64,000 nucleotides of DNA, from positions 1 to 64,000 of the forward strand of contig CANMCD010000002.1 in NCBI GenBank assembly GCA_947496185.1. Reading direction: 5' to 3'. The stretch is from an uncultured Tenacibaculum sp. Lineage in GTDB: Bacteria; Bacteroidota; Bacteroidia; Flavobacteriales; Flavobacteriaceae. The notes below the pieces were generated by a model. That model ran no database searches. It saw only the letters and a program-made list of their open reading frames with translations, and was not told the DNA's origin. This document shows positions 1 through 9,590 of the stretch, in pieces. Each line of letters starts with the position of its first letter. The first letter of the stretch is position 1. The translations under genes were made by a program, and so were the position numbers.

Positions 1-345
1 ATAGTTAAACGAATTTTAATAGTGTATTATATGATATTTTTACTCACTTATTGTTCTATATAATTAACATACGTAATTTTATCGTAGCTAGGTATTTCCT
101 TTTAATCCTTTGATGACTATAAATAATAGATCATTACTGCTCATAGTTAAACGAATTTTAATAGTGTATTATATGATATTTTTACTCACTTATTGTTCTA
201 TATAATTAACATACGTAATCTTATTACAACTAAGTAGTTCCTTTTAGTCCTTTGGTGAGAATAAATAATAGATCAATATCTTTCATGGTTAAACAAGTTT
301 TAACGGTTATACATGATAAATATCTCACTTATTTACAGTTATTTA
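1..345. repeat. Tandem direct repeat, 142-bp period
   Basis: A unit starting atagttaaacgaattttaat at base 1 recurs at 143 with its first 77 or so bases identical and the remainder diverged. A third, degenerate copy starts at 285 and fades near 345. The array may extend left of the window. It lies downstream of the symporter gene on the minus strand and contains no credible reading frame. Confidence 0.85.
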
Positions 346-481
346 GACAATATTTCGTCTAACAAACCTAACAACCAGATAAGTAGACAGAAAAATCATC
401 CAAAAAAGGTAGAAGGTATTTTTTAAGCGACGAATTGTATTTTTACAAAAAGTAATGGTAAGCAGCCTTACTAATCGAACA

Positions 482-1849
482 TTAAGAAAAGGAATGCTTC
501 TTTAATTTTTCAAAGTAAATTTTAGCTTCTTTTTTCACTTTAGGAGCCAATAAAAGCGTTGATAACAAGGTCGGAATCGCCATTAATGCATACGCACTAT
601 CAATAATACTAATAACAAATTCCAACTTTATAATAGAAGCTACAACAATTGTTATTGCATAGATATAATTATAATACTTCCCTATTTTTATACCTCCTAG
701 GTAGCTCAAGCAACTAAATCCGTAAAACGAATAGGTAAATAGGGTAGAAAAAGCAAAAATCAATACACATATAGTGAGAATTATACTTCCTAGATTTGCT
801 GGCAATACATTATTAAATGCTTCTAACGTTAGGGTTACACCACTACCGTCAAAACCTTTCCATACTCCAGAGGCTAAAATAGCCAATGCTGTTAATGTAC
901 ATACCAAAATAGTATCAATGGCTGGACCAAGCATAGCCACCAACCCTTCTCTAATAGGCTCGTTGGTTTTAGCCGTTCCATGCATCATTGGTGCCGTACC
1001 CAAACCTGCTTCATTTGAAAAAGCAGCCCTTTGTACCCCTGTAATAATTAACGTACCTAAAGCTCCTCCTAAAACAGCATCTCCCGAAAAGGCATCTGTA
1101 AAAATCAATGAGAAGATCGCAGGGATTTCACTCGCTTTCATCAGCAAAATACTAACAACGGTTATCAAATACACCGCAACCATCACAGGCACTAATTTCC
1201 CCGCAACTTTACCAATTCTTTTGATCCCTCCGAAAATAACCAATGCAGTAATAACAGCAATAGTCATCCCCAGCACCAACTTAGAAGTTCCTATATTCGC
1301 TTCGTTAACCTGAAAAACATCTACCAAAGTCTGGGTTAATTGATTGGCTTGAAAGGCTGGCAATGTTCCAAAAAGTCCAGCAACAGCAAAAAACACAGCT
1401 AACGGCTTCCATTTTTTACCAAGTCCTTCTGTAATTACATACATAGGCCCTCCTTTTGCATTGCCTTTTTCATCTTTTCCTCGATACATAACAGAGAGAC
1501 TACACGTAAAAAATTTGGTTGCCATTCCAACAAAAGCACTTACCCACATCCAAAAAATTGCCCCTGGACCACCTTGAGCAATAGCAATCGCTACTCCACT
1601 GATATTTCCCATACCTACCGTAGCAGCAATCGCAGAAGACAACGCCTCATAATGTGATAAATCTCCTGGAGAATCGTGTTTATCATATTTTCCTCGTAAA
1701 ATATCCACTGCATGCTTCATATAAGTAAACGGTACTAATCCCGAATAAATAAATAAAAACAGTCCTCCACCAATTAATAAGACTAATAAAGGAATCCCCC
1801 ATACCCAACTCGAAAAGTCTGCAATGATTTGCTGTACCGATAAAAACAT
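482..1849 (-). CDS. Sodium:alanine/glycine symporter (AGCS family)
   Basis: An inner-membrane secondary transporter that would take up alanine or glycine with Na+. The 455-aa product is hydrophobic throughout with about eleven membrane spans, the normal size for the family. The AGCS signature GGPGAIFWMW lies at residues 93-102, preceded by the conserved ATVGMGNISGVA stretch near 76-87. The ATG at 1849 gives a hydrophobic N terminus soon after a short amphipathic lead, as in homologues. The gene stands downstream of the aminopeptidase gene but is separated from it by a hairpin terminator, so it is probably transcribed alone. Substrate cannot be fixed from sequence. Confidence 0.95.
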   Translation of the reverse strand: MFLSVQQIIADFSSWVWGIPLLVLLIGGGLFLFIYSGLVPFTYMKHAVDILRGKYDKHDSPGDLSHYEALSSAIAATVGMGNISGVAIAIAQGGPGAIFWMWVSAFVGMATKFFTCSLSVMYRGKDEKGNAKGGPMYVITEGLGKKWKPLAVFFAVAGLFGTLPAFQANQLTQTLVDVFQVNEANIGTSKLVLGMTIAVITALVIFGGIKRIGKVAGKLVPVMVAVYLITVVSILLMKASEIPAIFSLIFTDAFSGDAVLGGALGTLIITGVQRAAFSNEAGLGTAPMMHGTAKTNEPIREGLVAMLGPAIDTILVCTLTALAILASGVWKGFDGSGVTLTLEAFNNVLPANLGSIILTICVLIFAFSTLFTYSFYGFSCLSYLGGIKIGKYYNYIYAITIVVASIIKLEFVISIIDSAYALMAIPTLLSTLLLAPKVKKEAKIYFEKLKKHSFS

Positions 1850-1950
1850 ATTTTCTTTTTTTAGTATTTAAATTATATTGAAAAACACTACCCTCCTTAC
1901 ACAAAATTCACAGTCATTTTATAGCAATTTAGTAATGAGGTTATAAAAAA

Positions 1951-1981
1951 CGATGACAAGAATTTGTCATCGTTTTTTATC
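1951..1981 (-). terminator. Hairpin terminator of the aminopeptidase P gene
   Basis: A 9-bp perfect stem (1951-1959 with 1964-1972) with a 4-base loop is flanked by A6 on the left and T6 on the right, so it could act in either direction. It directly follows the stop codon of the minus-strand aminopeptidase gene. Confidence 0.8.
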
Positions 1982-1988
1982 TTTATTA

Positions 1989-3278
1989 TTAATTCATTAA
2001 ATCTTCTATTTCGTCTGCTTCAATAGGAATGTTTTTCATGAGATTGATAGGAGCGCCAGACTCTTGTACAACTACATCATCTTCCAATCGAATTCCAAAT
2101 CCTTCTTCTGGCAAATAAATTCCGGGCTCCACAGTAAATACCATATTCGGTTTTATCGGCTCATAAAGCAATCCGTAATCATGAGTATCCAGCCCTAGAT
2201 GGTGCGAAGTTCCATGCATAAAATATTTTTTATACGCAGGCCATTTTGGATCTTCATTTTGTACATCTGCCTTATCCAATAATCCTAAACCTAACAATTC
2301 AGAAGTCATCAACTTACCAACTTCAACATGATAGTCTGCCCACATTTCTCCTGGAACTAACATCTTTGTAGCATCATTTTTAACCCTATTCACCGCATTG
2401 TACACCTCTTTTTGTCTAGCCGTAAATTTTCCTGAAACAGGAATCGTACGTGTCATATCTGATGAATAATTTGCATATTCTGCTCCTACATCCATCAATA
2501 ATAAGTCTCCGTCTTTACACTGTTGATTATTTTCAATATAATGCAATACATTGGCATTATTACCAGAAGCTATAATAGGTGTATAAGCAAATTTTTTAGA
2601 TCGATTTCTTATAAACTCATGAATATACTCTGCTTCTATTTCGTATTCCCAAACACCCGGTTTAACAAAGCCTAATACGCGTCGAAAACCTTTTTCGGTA
2701 ATAGTACACGCCTGCTGAATTAAATCAATTTCGACAGCATCTTTAACAGAACGCAGACGATGTAAAATCGGACTGCTTTTTGCTACCGTATGTGCTGGAT
2801 ATTTTTCTAAAAGCCATTTGGTAAAACGGTCTTCTCGTGTTTGTGTTTCAACATTAGCTCTATAATGTTCATTAGTATTGATATAAACTGTTTCTGCATA
2901 GGTCATCAGTTCAAACACTACTTTTTCCATGTCTTGTAACCAAAAAACAGTTTTTATACCACTAACTTCCAAAGCACGTTCTTTAGTTAATTTCTCTCCT
3001 TCCCAAACAGCTATATGCTCGTTGGTCTCTCTTAAAAACAACACCTCTCTAAGCTCAGGCTTTGGGCAATCTGGAAAAAGAACCAAGATACTTTCTTCTT
3101 GATCAACACCACTTAAGTAAAAAATATCTCTATGTTGCTCAAATGGTAGTGTGCTATCTGCACTTACTGGATAAATATCATTAGAATTAAATACGGCCAA
3201 ACTATTTGGTTTCATCTGAGCCATAAAGTTTTTTCTATTCTTTACAAACAACTTGCTATCTATAGGATGATATTTCAT
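1989..3278 (-). CDS. pepP: Xaa-Pro aminopeptidase (aminopeptidase P family, M24B)
   Basis: A cytoplasmic dinuclear-metal peptidase that removes an N-terminal residue preceding proline. The 429-aa protein has the N-terminal AMP_N domain (about 5-140) and a pita-bread catalytic domain (about 180-429). The five expected metal ligands are visible: D263 in LMDVGAEY, D274 in SSDMTRT, H359 in HGTSHHLGLDTHD, E384 in TVEPG and E399 in RLEDD. Length is normal. The ATG at 3278 gives the usual MKYHPID start. A TAnnTTTG-type box on the minus strand at 3340-3347 is a plausible promoter. Single-gene transcript ending at the 1951 hairpin. Confidence 0.95.
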   Translation of the reverse strand: MKYHPIDSKLFVKNRKNFMAQMKPNSLAVFNSNDIYPVSADSTLPFEQHRDIFYLSGVDQEESILVLFPDCPKPELREVLFLRETNEHIAVWEGEKLTKERALEVSGIKTVFWLQDMEKVVFELMTYAETVYINTNEHYRANVETQTREDRFTKWLLEKYPAHTVAKSSPILHRLRSVKDAVEIDLIQQACTITEKGFRRVLGFVKPGVWEYEIEAEYIHEFIRNRSKKFAYTPIIASGNNANVLHYIENNQQCKDGDLLLMDVGAEYANYSSDMTRTIPVSGKFTARQKEVYNAVNRVKNDATKMLVPGEMWADYHVEVGKLMTSELLGLGLLDKADVQNEDPKWPAYKKYFMHGTSHHLGLDTHDYGLLYEPIKPNMVFTVEPGIYLPEEGFGIRLEDDVVVQESGAPINLMKNIPIEADEIEDLMN

Positions 3279-3713
3279 ATTTTTTTAAGTTTTTATTAAA
3301 ATGAATTCTCTTTAGTTTTTCACTACCCAAAACGAAAAACAAACATAGTCGATTTAAAATCAAAACTTTATTCCGTTACACAAAGACAGAAATAAAAAAC
3401 CAAAATAAACTCAATAAGTTGCCGTCAAAAATAGCTAAAAACTACTAGTTTTTTGTTAGAAGTAAATTGAAACTTTATAACAAACAAAAAAGACACCATA
3501 AAAACTATGATGTCTTCCTGATCTTTTCATTCTAATGTCTACACCAATTTAATTTTGAAGTTCCGTTTAAACAAATCGAGTTATTCCCACTTAGGGAAGC
3601 CTAAAAACCAATCATTTACACATACACCTCACAATTCAATTAGCTTTACTCTTTTGTTATTAATAATAACAAAAGAAGGCATACCACTATATCTAAACTA
3701 GATATAAATAGTA
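3279..3713. other. Intergenic region with promoter and two hairpins
   Basis: No gene is visible. The right-hand start of the aminopeptidase transcript probably lies here (minus-strand TATGTTTG at 3340-3347). An imperfect hairpin sits at 3490-3516 (10 bp, one mismatch) and a perfect 11-bp hairpin at 3651-3675, just after the next gene. Confidence 0.5.
3651..3675 (-). terminator. Perfect 11-bp hairpin downstream of small membrane gene
   Basis: Bases 3651-3661 pair with 3665-3675 around a 3-base loop. It lies 39 bases past the stop of the glycine-rich gene. No strong U tract follows on either strand, so termination is likely but not certain. Confidence 0.5.
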
Positions 3714-3965
3714 TTACTTACTGATAGCTTTTTTAATGAGTCCTATAATGACCATCAAAACGCCACCACCAACACTACCGCTGGCAACACTTCCGATAAT
3801 ACCTCCTAGGTCAAGCCCCAGAGATCCTAATAACTGGCCTCCTAGACCTCCTCCTAAAATTCCGGCTACAGAATTCCACAAAGTACCTAAAGAAAACTTT
3901 TTTAGAAGTGCTCCTGCAACATTGCCTCCCAATGCACCGGACAGTAAACTGATAATTAATTCCAT
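3714..3965 (-). CDS. Small glycine-rich membrane protein
   Basis: An 83-aa protein made of two glycine-rich hydrophobic stretches (about 5-25 and 30-76) ending in a basic tail KKAISK. It has glycine-zipper patterns such as GGGLGGQLLGSLG near residues 38-50, which suggests close helix packing in the membrane. I do not recognise a characterised family; similar short proteins are common in flavobacteria and have no assigned role. The start at 3965 is the only ATG giving the full hydrophobic segment. It stands alone, with hairpins downstream. Confidence 0.7.
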   Translation of the reverse strand: MELIISLLSGALGGNVAGALLKKFSLGTLWNSVAGILGGGLGGQLLGSLGLDLGGIIGSVASGSVGGGVLMVIIGLIKKAISK

Positions 3966-4048
3966 TTTTTGACTTTTTGCTAAATTGTAACATTTAAGAT
4001 AGCAAAAAAAAACGACAAAAACCCTTTAACAAACACAAAATAAACACA

Positions 4049-5014
4049 CTAAACAGCTCCAATATGAAACAGCGCGTCTCCCATATTAATAATCGGAAAA
4101 TTATTCTTTGCAATGATATACCCTGTTATGGGTGATTTCACTTTAAAATTTGTTTCTCCATAAGTATCCATAATATAACCCAGTACTTGCCCTTTCTTGA
4201 TAGGTGCACCATTCTCTACAACCACAGTAAACAACCCTGCTACCTTGGCTCGAATCCATTTTCTTTTTTTTATATAAATACTCTTTTCAGCTACAGCTAC
4301 CGTGACCTTAGTATCGATCATTTCGAAATGTTTTAAAACACGTAACGTACCTTGAATACCCTGTTGAATTGCTTCTTCATCCAAACGTAAAGATTCACCT
4401 CCTTCATAAACAATCACAGGAATATCATGTTTAAAGCATTCTTTTCTAAAAGATTTCGGAATAAGTTTTGAAGTAAACATCAACGGTGCATTAAATAGCG
4501 TCGCCAATACAAAACTTCGTTCATCTTCGGGAGTAAATCGAATTTGAGGAAAATTATTACGCTGCGCGCCTCCTGTATGAAAGTCTATTGCAAAATCAAC
4601 ATTTTTCACCAATTCTTGCATTAAATAATGTGCCATTCTGCTAGCTAAAGATCCCGTTTTTGACCCAGGAAAACTTCGATTCACATCTTTTCCATGCATA
4701 TCTCTTGATAAGCTCAAAAAACCAAAAATATTCAACAACGGAATCACTATCACACAGCCACGCTGAATTTTATAACGCTTATCAATCAACATTCTTCGCA
4801 CCAATTCAACACTATTGGTTTCATCTCCATGCAATCCTCCTTGTAACAAAACAGTAGGGCCTTCTTCTTTTCCATTAAATACATAAATCGGAATTTCAAT
4901 CAATGTACCTGTTGGCAAACGATCAACTGGAATTTTTATAAGCTTCGACACCCCCAAACCGACCGTTTCTCCCCGAATAATTATCTCCTTATTTTTGAAG
5001 TTTTTGTCAAACAT
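4049..5014 (-). CDS. Succinylglutamate desuccinylase/aspartoacylase family hydrolase
   Basis: A zinc-dependent carboxypeptidase-like (M14-related) deacylase of 321 aa. The metal-site motif GGLHGDE places H62 and E65, and DFHTGG places H146; DVNRSFPG at 110-117 is the usual substrate-binding stretch. The C-terminal 90 residues form the beta-barrel domain of the family, with a typical ending on a cofactor-like fold (VKSPITGYI). The start overlaps the upstream ATP-grasp gene by 34 bases, so the two are translationally coupled. Ligase and hydrolase may add and remove an amino acid from the same target, but the substrate is not shown by the sequence. Confidence 0.9.
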   Translation of the reverse strand: MFDKNFKNKEIIIRGETVGLGVSKLIKIPVDRLPTGTLIEIPIYVFNGKEEGPTVLLQGGLHGDETNSVELVRRMLIDKRYKIQRGCVIVIPLLNIFGFLSLSRDMHGKDVNRSFPGSKTGSLASRMAHYLMQELVKNVDFAIDFHTGGAQRNNFPQIRFTPEDERSFVLATLFNAPLMFTSKLIPKSFRKECFKHDIPVIVYEGGESLRLDEEAIQQGIQGTLRVLKHFEMIDTKVTVAVAEKSIYIKKRKWIRAKVAGLFTVVVENGAPIKKGQVLGYIMDTYGETNFKVKSPITGYIIAKNNFPIINMGDALFHIGAV

Positions 5015-5883
5015 CTTTTTTCTAAAAATTTAATAATTCCTTCTGCTACATTCACCCTAGTAAATGCCTCAATACCTTGCAAACCGGGAGTCGAATTTAC
5101 TTCAATCAACAAAGACCCTCTTTTCGATCGAATCATATCTACCCCTGCAACAGGAAGTCCTAAGTATTTAGCAGCACTAATTGCCATTTCTTTTTCACTC
5201 TTAGTTAACTCAACACTAGAGCCACTCCCTCCTCGGTGTATGTTCGAACGAAAATCATTTTCCAAACCTTTGCGTTTCATCGAAGCTACTACTTTATTTC
5301 CAGCTACCAGTGCTCGAATATCTTCACTATTACTTTCTTTGATAAACTCTTGAAGTAAAAAACTAGTATTCATACTATGCAACGTATCAATGATTGATTT
5401 TGCTGATTTTACAGTTTCTGCCAACATCACCCCCATACCATGTGTTCCTTCTTGTAGCTTAATAATGACTGGAGCCCCTCCTAAAAGTGCTATTTGTTCG
5501 TCAATATCTTCTGCATCCGCAGTAAAAACAGTATCAGGAATCGGTATGTTTTTACGATTCATAATCTGAAGGGTACGCAATTTATTTTGGGCACGCAAAA
5601 TTCCCAAAGAACGTGCCGCACTAAACACACCATTCATTTCAAATTCCTTTACAACAGCGGCTCCATGACGGGTAACCGAAGCACCAACTCTCGGAATAAT
5701 AACATCTGCTTGATCAATGATGTTTTCTCCCTCATAAATTACACCACGTTTTCCTTTGCTCAATTTTATAGAACATTTGGTATGATTAATAATACGTACG
5801 TTATGTCCTCTTATGCGAGCTTCGTCATAAATTCGTTTTGTAGAATAAATTTGCTCACCAACCGACAAAATAAAAATGTTCAT
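4981..5883 (-). CDS. rimK: RimK-like ATP-grasp ligase
   Basis: A 300-aa ATP-grasp enzyme of the RimK family, which in characterised members adds glutamate to the C terminus of ribosomal protein S6 or makes poly-glutamate. Visible features are the N-terminal domain (1-95), the glycine loop GTHGMGV at 147-153, and the metal/ATP-binding motif EVNSTPGLQGIE at 261-272. The length matches E. coli RimK. It is the first gene of a two-gene unit with the aspartoacylase-like hydrolase. Whether it modifies S6 here is inferred from family only. Confidence 0.9.
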   Translation of the reverse strand: MNIFILSVGEQIYSTKRIYDEARIRGHNVRIINHTKCSIKLSKGKRGVIYEGENIIDQADVIIPRVGASVTRHGAAVVKEFEMNGVFSAARSLGILRAQNKLRTLQIMNRKNIPIPDTVFTADAEDIDEQIALLGGAPVIIKLQEGTHGMGVMLAETVKSAKSIIDTLHSMNTSFLLQEFIKESNSEDIRALVAGNKVVASMKRKGLENDFRSNIHRGGSGSSVELTKSEKEMAISAAKYLGLPVAGVDMIRSKRGSLLIEVNSTPGLQGIEAFTRVNVAEGIIKFLEKRCLTKTSKIRR

Positions 5884-6309
5884 ATATTAAGAATGGGTTA
5901 ATATCCTGATCCCTAAAAAAGTATTTACTATATTTCCTACCTATTTATTAAGAATCTTTTTATTATCAAAATTTCTTTTGCTTATCATACAAAGCTACTA
6001 CTTTTTTCATTTTCATTATCAACTCCTTAACAAAGCCTTACAAAAAGATACGTGATTTAAACGAATTAAACTAAATACAAGTTACCTTTATATCTTCTCA
6101 AAAATCAAATATCTTATCGCAGTTTTACTATATCCACTGCTACACAGTACTAAAAAACCAAGAAAACTACTTACTTTATTGAACAAACAAACCTCATAAT
6201 ATTCCCTAATACATACCGCAATTTAAAATCATTATTATGTTAATTTCTTTGATTTTGTGTTTTGTTAGTGTACCTTCGATGCAGTCAAATCAAAATCAAA
6301 TTACATCTC
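5884..6309. other. Intergenic region upstream of the BNR-repeat gene
   Basis: The region separates divergently transcribed genes. It is very AT-rich, holds no credible reading frame, and contains the promoter described at 6248-6278. Confidence 0.5.
6248..6278 (+). promoter_or_regulatory. Bacteroidota promoter of the BNR-repeat gene
   Basis: TTTG at 6248-6251 and TACCTTCG at 6271-6278 are separated by 19 bases, matching TTTG-N19-TAnnTTTG with one mismatch. The expected transcript start is about 25 bases before the chosen ATG at 6310, so the upstream in-frame start at 6262 lies inside the promoter and is rejected. Confidence 0.7.
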
Positions 6310-9129
6310 ATGAAACAGTTGATTAACGTCATTGTCGGGCTCTATTGTATGAATATAATAGCCCAACAAACTTCTACCCCTGAGATTATTCAAAAAGCAT
6401 TAAACCAAAAAAAATCTTTAGAAAAAAGTTCTATCGTTTCAAATATATCTTTTAAAAATATTGGACCAACCATTATGAGCGGAAGAGTGGTAGACGTAGA
6501 CGTAAACCCTGATAATCCAACCGAATTTTATGTGGGTTATGCTTCCGGTGGTGTATGGTATACCAACAATAACGGTACTACTTTTACCCCCATTCTTGAT
6601 AATGCTCCTACGCAAAATGTTGGAGATATTGCCGTAGACTGGAAAAATGGTACTATTTGGGTAGGTACGGGAGAAAACAACTCTTCTCGATCGTCATACG
6701 CTGGAATAGGAATTTTAAAATCCAACGACCAAGGAAAAACGTGGAAAAATACAGGCCTACTAGACAGTCACCATATTGGTAGCATACTGATAAACCCTAA
6801 AAATCCTGAAGAAGTAATTGTGGGAGCTATAGGGCACTTGTACTCTCCCAACAAAGAAAGAGGTATTTTTAAAACTACGGACGGTGGGAAAACCTGGAAA
6901 AAAACACTTTTTATCAATGACAAAACGGGAATTATAGACGTAAAACCTGTACCTAACAATTTTAACATTCTTTATGCCGCTTCTTGGGAACGTGAACGTA
7001 AAGCTTGGAACTTTGACGGAGACGGTAGTCAATCAGCTATCTATAAAAGTACAGACGCAGGGACTACTTGGTCAAAAATTTCCGACAATAATGGTTTCCC
7101 TAACGGTACAGGTGTTGGTAGAATCGGACTTGCCGTATTTGATGCACAAACTGTATATGCCATTCACGACAGTCAATTTCGAAGAAAAAAAGAAAGCAAA
7201 ATCAAACAGACCTCAAATGCACTAACCAAAGATGACTTTAAAAATATGTCGACAGATACATTTTTAAAACTGGAAAATAAAAAGTTAAATACTTACTTAA
7301 AAACCAATGGTTTTCAAGAAAAATACCGCGCTGAAAATGTAAAGCAAATGGTAAAAACCGGAAGTGTTAAGCCAGCGGATTTAGCAAAATATTTAGAAAA
7401 CGCCAACGCTTTATTATTTGACACACCAGTAACTGGAGCTGAAGTATATAAAACAATAAATGGAGGAAAAACATGGGAAAAAACCCATAAAGATCATCTT
7501 GATGACCTATTCTATTCTTATGGATACTACTTTGGAGAAATTAGAGTAGATCCGCAAGACAAAGAAGCGATTTACGTATTAGGAGTCCCTATTTTAAAGT
7601 CAAAAGACGGCGGAAAAACATTTACTTCTATCAGTAAAGAAAATGTACATGCCGATCACCAAACACTATGGGTAAATCCACGCAAAAAAGGACACCTAAT
7701 TGACGGAAATGATGGCGGGCTTAATATTTCTTACGACGATGGAGAAAGTTGGATTAAATTAAACACTCCTCCTGTAGGGCAATTTTATTCAGTATATGCC
7801 GACAATCAAAAACAATACAATATTTATGGTGGACTACAAGACAACGGCGTATGGGTCGCGGCTAATAATGCTAAAATAGATAAAGCATGGCATCAAACAG
7901 GTAAAAACCCTTATGAATTATTAATAGGTGGAGACGGTATGCAAGTAGCCGTGGACAATCGAGATGCTACTATCGTTTACACAGGATTTCAGTTCGGAAA
8001 TTATTTTCGAATCAACCGAAAAACAGGAAAAAGAACCTATATCCAACCCAAACATGCGTTAGGAGAAAACCCTTATCGTTTTAATTGGCAAACACCGATA
8101 CACTTATCACAACACCATCAAGATATTTTATACCTAGGAGGTAATAAGCTACACCGCTCTTTAAACAAAGGTAGCGATTGGGAGACCATTTCAAAAGACC
8201 TAACAAATGGCGGTAAAAAAGGAAATGTAGCTTACGGAACACTTACCAGTATCTCAGAAAGCCCTTTTCAATTCGGACTGCTATATGTAGGATCAGATGA
8301 TGGATTGATTCACATCACTAAAAACGGTGGGGATTCTTGGAAAAAAATATCAAATGCCTTACCACAAAACCTATGGGTTAGTCGCGTAATTGCTTCTAAG
8401 CACAAAAAAGGCAGGGTTTATGCTACTTTAAACGGGTATCGTTTTGATGATTTTACAGCATATGTATACCAATCCGATGATTTTGGAGAAACATGGAAAA
8501 ACATCGGTCAAAACATTCCGAATTCTCCTGTAAATGTTATTAAAGAAGATCCTAAAAAAGAAAACATTTTATACATAGGAACGGATAATGGTGCTTATGT
8601 AACACTATCAGCTGGTAAAGAATGGCATCCCTTCACCAACATACCTAACGTAGCAGTACACGACTTGGTAGTTCAACCCGAAGCAAAAGATTTAATTCTT
8701 GGTACACACGGACGCAGCTTATACAAAGCTTCTATTACTTCATTACAAGAACTAAAAAGCTTAGACGAAAATACCCTATTCTCTATCAAAGACATTAAAA
8801 AGAACGCATATTGGGGCAGTTCGTGGAGCAAATGGTTTGAAACAATTACTCCTAAACTAAATATTCCTTTATATGCAAATAAAGATCAAAAAGGAACACT
8901 AAAAGTTTACCAAAAAGACATTTTAGTAAATACCCTCCCATTTGAGGCAACAAAAGGGTTTAATGAAGTGTTTTTCGACGTGTCTTTTTCTGAAAAAGGC
9001 CGAAAAAAGTACAACAAAGCACACAAAGATACCACGCTTAAAAAAGCAAAAAACAACGTGTATTATTTGCCCAAAGGAACGTATACCGTTCAGTGGAACG
9101 GTCTTAAACAGTCCTTTACAATTGAATAG
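6310..9129 (+). CDS. Exported sortilin/VPS10-like BNR-repeat protein
   Basis: A 939-aa protein with an N-terminal signal peptide (MKQLINVIVGLYCMNIIAQQ) and at least nine Asp-box/BNR repeats of the form S-x-D-x-G-x-T-W, for example NDQGKTW, TDGGKTW, TDAGTTW, INGGKTW, KDGGKTF, YDDGESW, KNGGDSW and DDFGETW. The fold is expected to be one or two beta-propellers as in VPS10/sortilin and the xyloglucanase-like exported proteins of Bacteroidota. A helical insertion occurs near residues 295-370. No catalytic residues of a sialidase are evident, so function is unknown; binding or peptide processing is possible. The start at 6310 was chosen over an upstream frame because of the signal peptide and promoter position. 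Confidence 0.88.
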   Translation: MKQLINVIVGLYCMNIIAQQTSTPEIIQKALNQKKSLEKSSIVSNISFKNIGPTIMSGRVVDVDVNPDNPTEFYVGYASGGVWYTNNNGTTFTPILDNAPTQNVGDIAVDWKNGTIWVGTGENNSSRSSYAGIGILKSNDQGKTWKNTGLLDSHHIGSILINPKNPEEVIVGAIGHLYSPNKERGIFKTTDGGKTWKKTLFINDKTGIIDVKPVPNNFNILYAASWERERKAWNFDGDGSQSAIYKSTDAGTTWSKISDNNGFPNGTGVGRIGLAVFDAQTVYAIHDSQFRRKKESKIKQTSNALTKDDFKNMSTDTFLKLENKKLNTYLKTNGFQEKYRAENVKQMVKTGSVKPADLAKYLENANALLFDTPVTGAEVYKTINGGKTWEKTHKDHLDDLFYSYGYYFGEIRVDPQDKEAIYVLGVPILKSKDGGKTFTSISKENVHADHQTLWVNPRKKGHLIDGNDGGLNISYDDGESWIKLNTPPVGQFYSVYADNQKQYNIYGGLQDNGVWVAANNAKIDKAWHQTGKNPYELLIGGDGMQVAVDNRDATIVYTGFQFGNYFRINRKTGKRTYIQPKHALGENPYRFNWQTPIHLSQHHQDILYLGGNKLHRSLNKGSDWETISKDLTNGGKKGNVAYGTLTSISESPFQFGLLYVGSDDGLIHITKNGGDSWKKISNALPQNLWVSRVIASKHKKGRVYATLNGYRFDDFTAYVYQSDDFGETWKNIGQNIPNSPVNVIKEDPKKENILYIGTDNGAYVTLSAGKEWHPFTNIPNVAVHDLVVQPEAKDLILGTHGRSLYKASITSLQELKSLDENTLFSIKDIKKNAYWGSSWSKWFETITPKLNIPLYANKDQKGTLKVYQKDILVNTLPFEATKGFNEVFFDVSFSEKGRKKYNKAHKDTTLKKAKNNVYYLPKGTYTVQWNGLKQSFTIE

Positions 9130-9161
9130 TTATATCTAATATACGTTTGCATTAGGATGAT

Positions 9162-9194
9162 AGCATTCCGTCATTAGGCGGAATGCTTTTTTTA
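9162..9194 (+). terminator. Terminator of the BNR-repeat gene
   Basis: A 9-bp stem (9162-9170 with 9179-9187) with an 8-base loop is followed by a run of T. It also contains the ATG at 9183, arguing against that upstream start for folB. Confidence 0.85.
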
Positions 9195-9207
9195 TACAAA
9201 AACATGG

Positions 9208-9215
9208 TATCTTTG
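9208..9215 (+). promoter_or_regulatory. -7 box of folB (near-leaderless)
   Basis: TATCTTTG is an exact TAnnTTTG match ending 6 bases before the chosen ATG at 9222. The -33 element is poor. Transcription would start at or next to the start codon. Confidence 0.6.
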
Positions 9216-9221
9216 CCGCTT

Positions 9222-9584
9222 ATGGGAATTATACGTGTAAATAACATCCGCTTGTTTACCAATCATGGATGTTTAGAGGAAGAGGCTAAAATAGGTTCGG
9301 AATACCGAGTTGACCTTGAAGTAACAGCAGATTTACTAAAATCAGCGGAAACAGACGATTTGAAAGATACCGTTGACTATGTACATCTGAATCAAATTAT
9401 TAAAGAAGAAATGGCTATTCGATCGAAATTGTTAGAGCAAGTAGCCAAACGCATCATAGATCGGATTTTTAATGAGCTACCAATGGTTAGTGAAGCCGAA
9501 GTTAGTGTCGCTAAAATAAACCCGCCAATCGGTGGAAATGTGCAAGAGGTGGTTATTATCCTAAAAGATGTGCGTAAAAAGTAA
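9222..9584 (+). CDS. folB: Dihydroneopterin aldolase
   Basis: A 120-aa cytoplasmic enzyme that cleaves 7,8-dihydroneopterin to 6-hydroxymethyl-dihydropterin and glycolaldehyde in folate synthesis. Family features are visible: the N-terminal NHGCLEEE motif with the pterin-binding region, Y53 in TVDYVHL, E72 in KLLEQVA and the catalytic lysine K98 in VAKINPP. Length is normal for FolB. The start at 9222 was chosen because the upstream in-frame ATGs lie in the preceding terminator and upstream of the promoter box. It is a single gene followed directly by tRNA-Cys with its own promoter. Confidence 0.93.
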   Translation: MGIIRVNNIRLFTNHGCLEEEAKIGSEYRVDLEVTADLLKSAETDDLKDTVDYVHLNQIIKEEMAIRSKLLEQVAKRIIDRIFNELPMVSEAEVSVAKINPPIGGNVQEVVIILKDVRKK

Positions 9585-9590
9585 AAAACA

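Noticed and set aside
1-345. CRISPR array
   Set aside because: The repeat unit is 142 bp, tandem with no unique spacers, and there are no cas genes in the window.
774-1313. Plus-strand 179-codon frame inside the symporter gene
   Set aside because: It is the complement of a clear membrane transporter gene and has no family features; a shadow frame.
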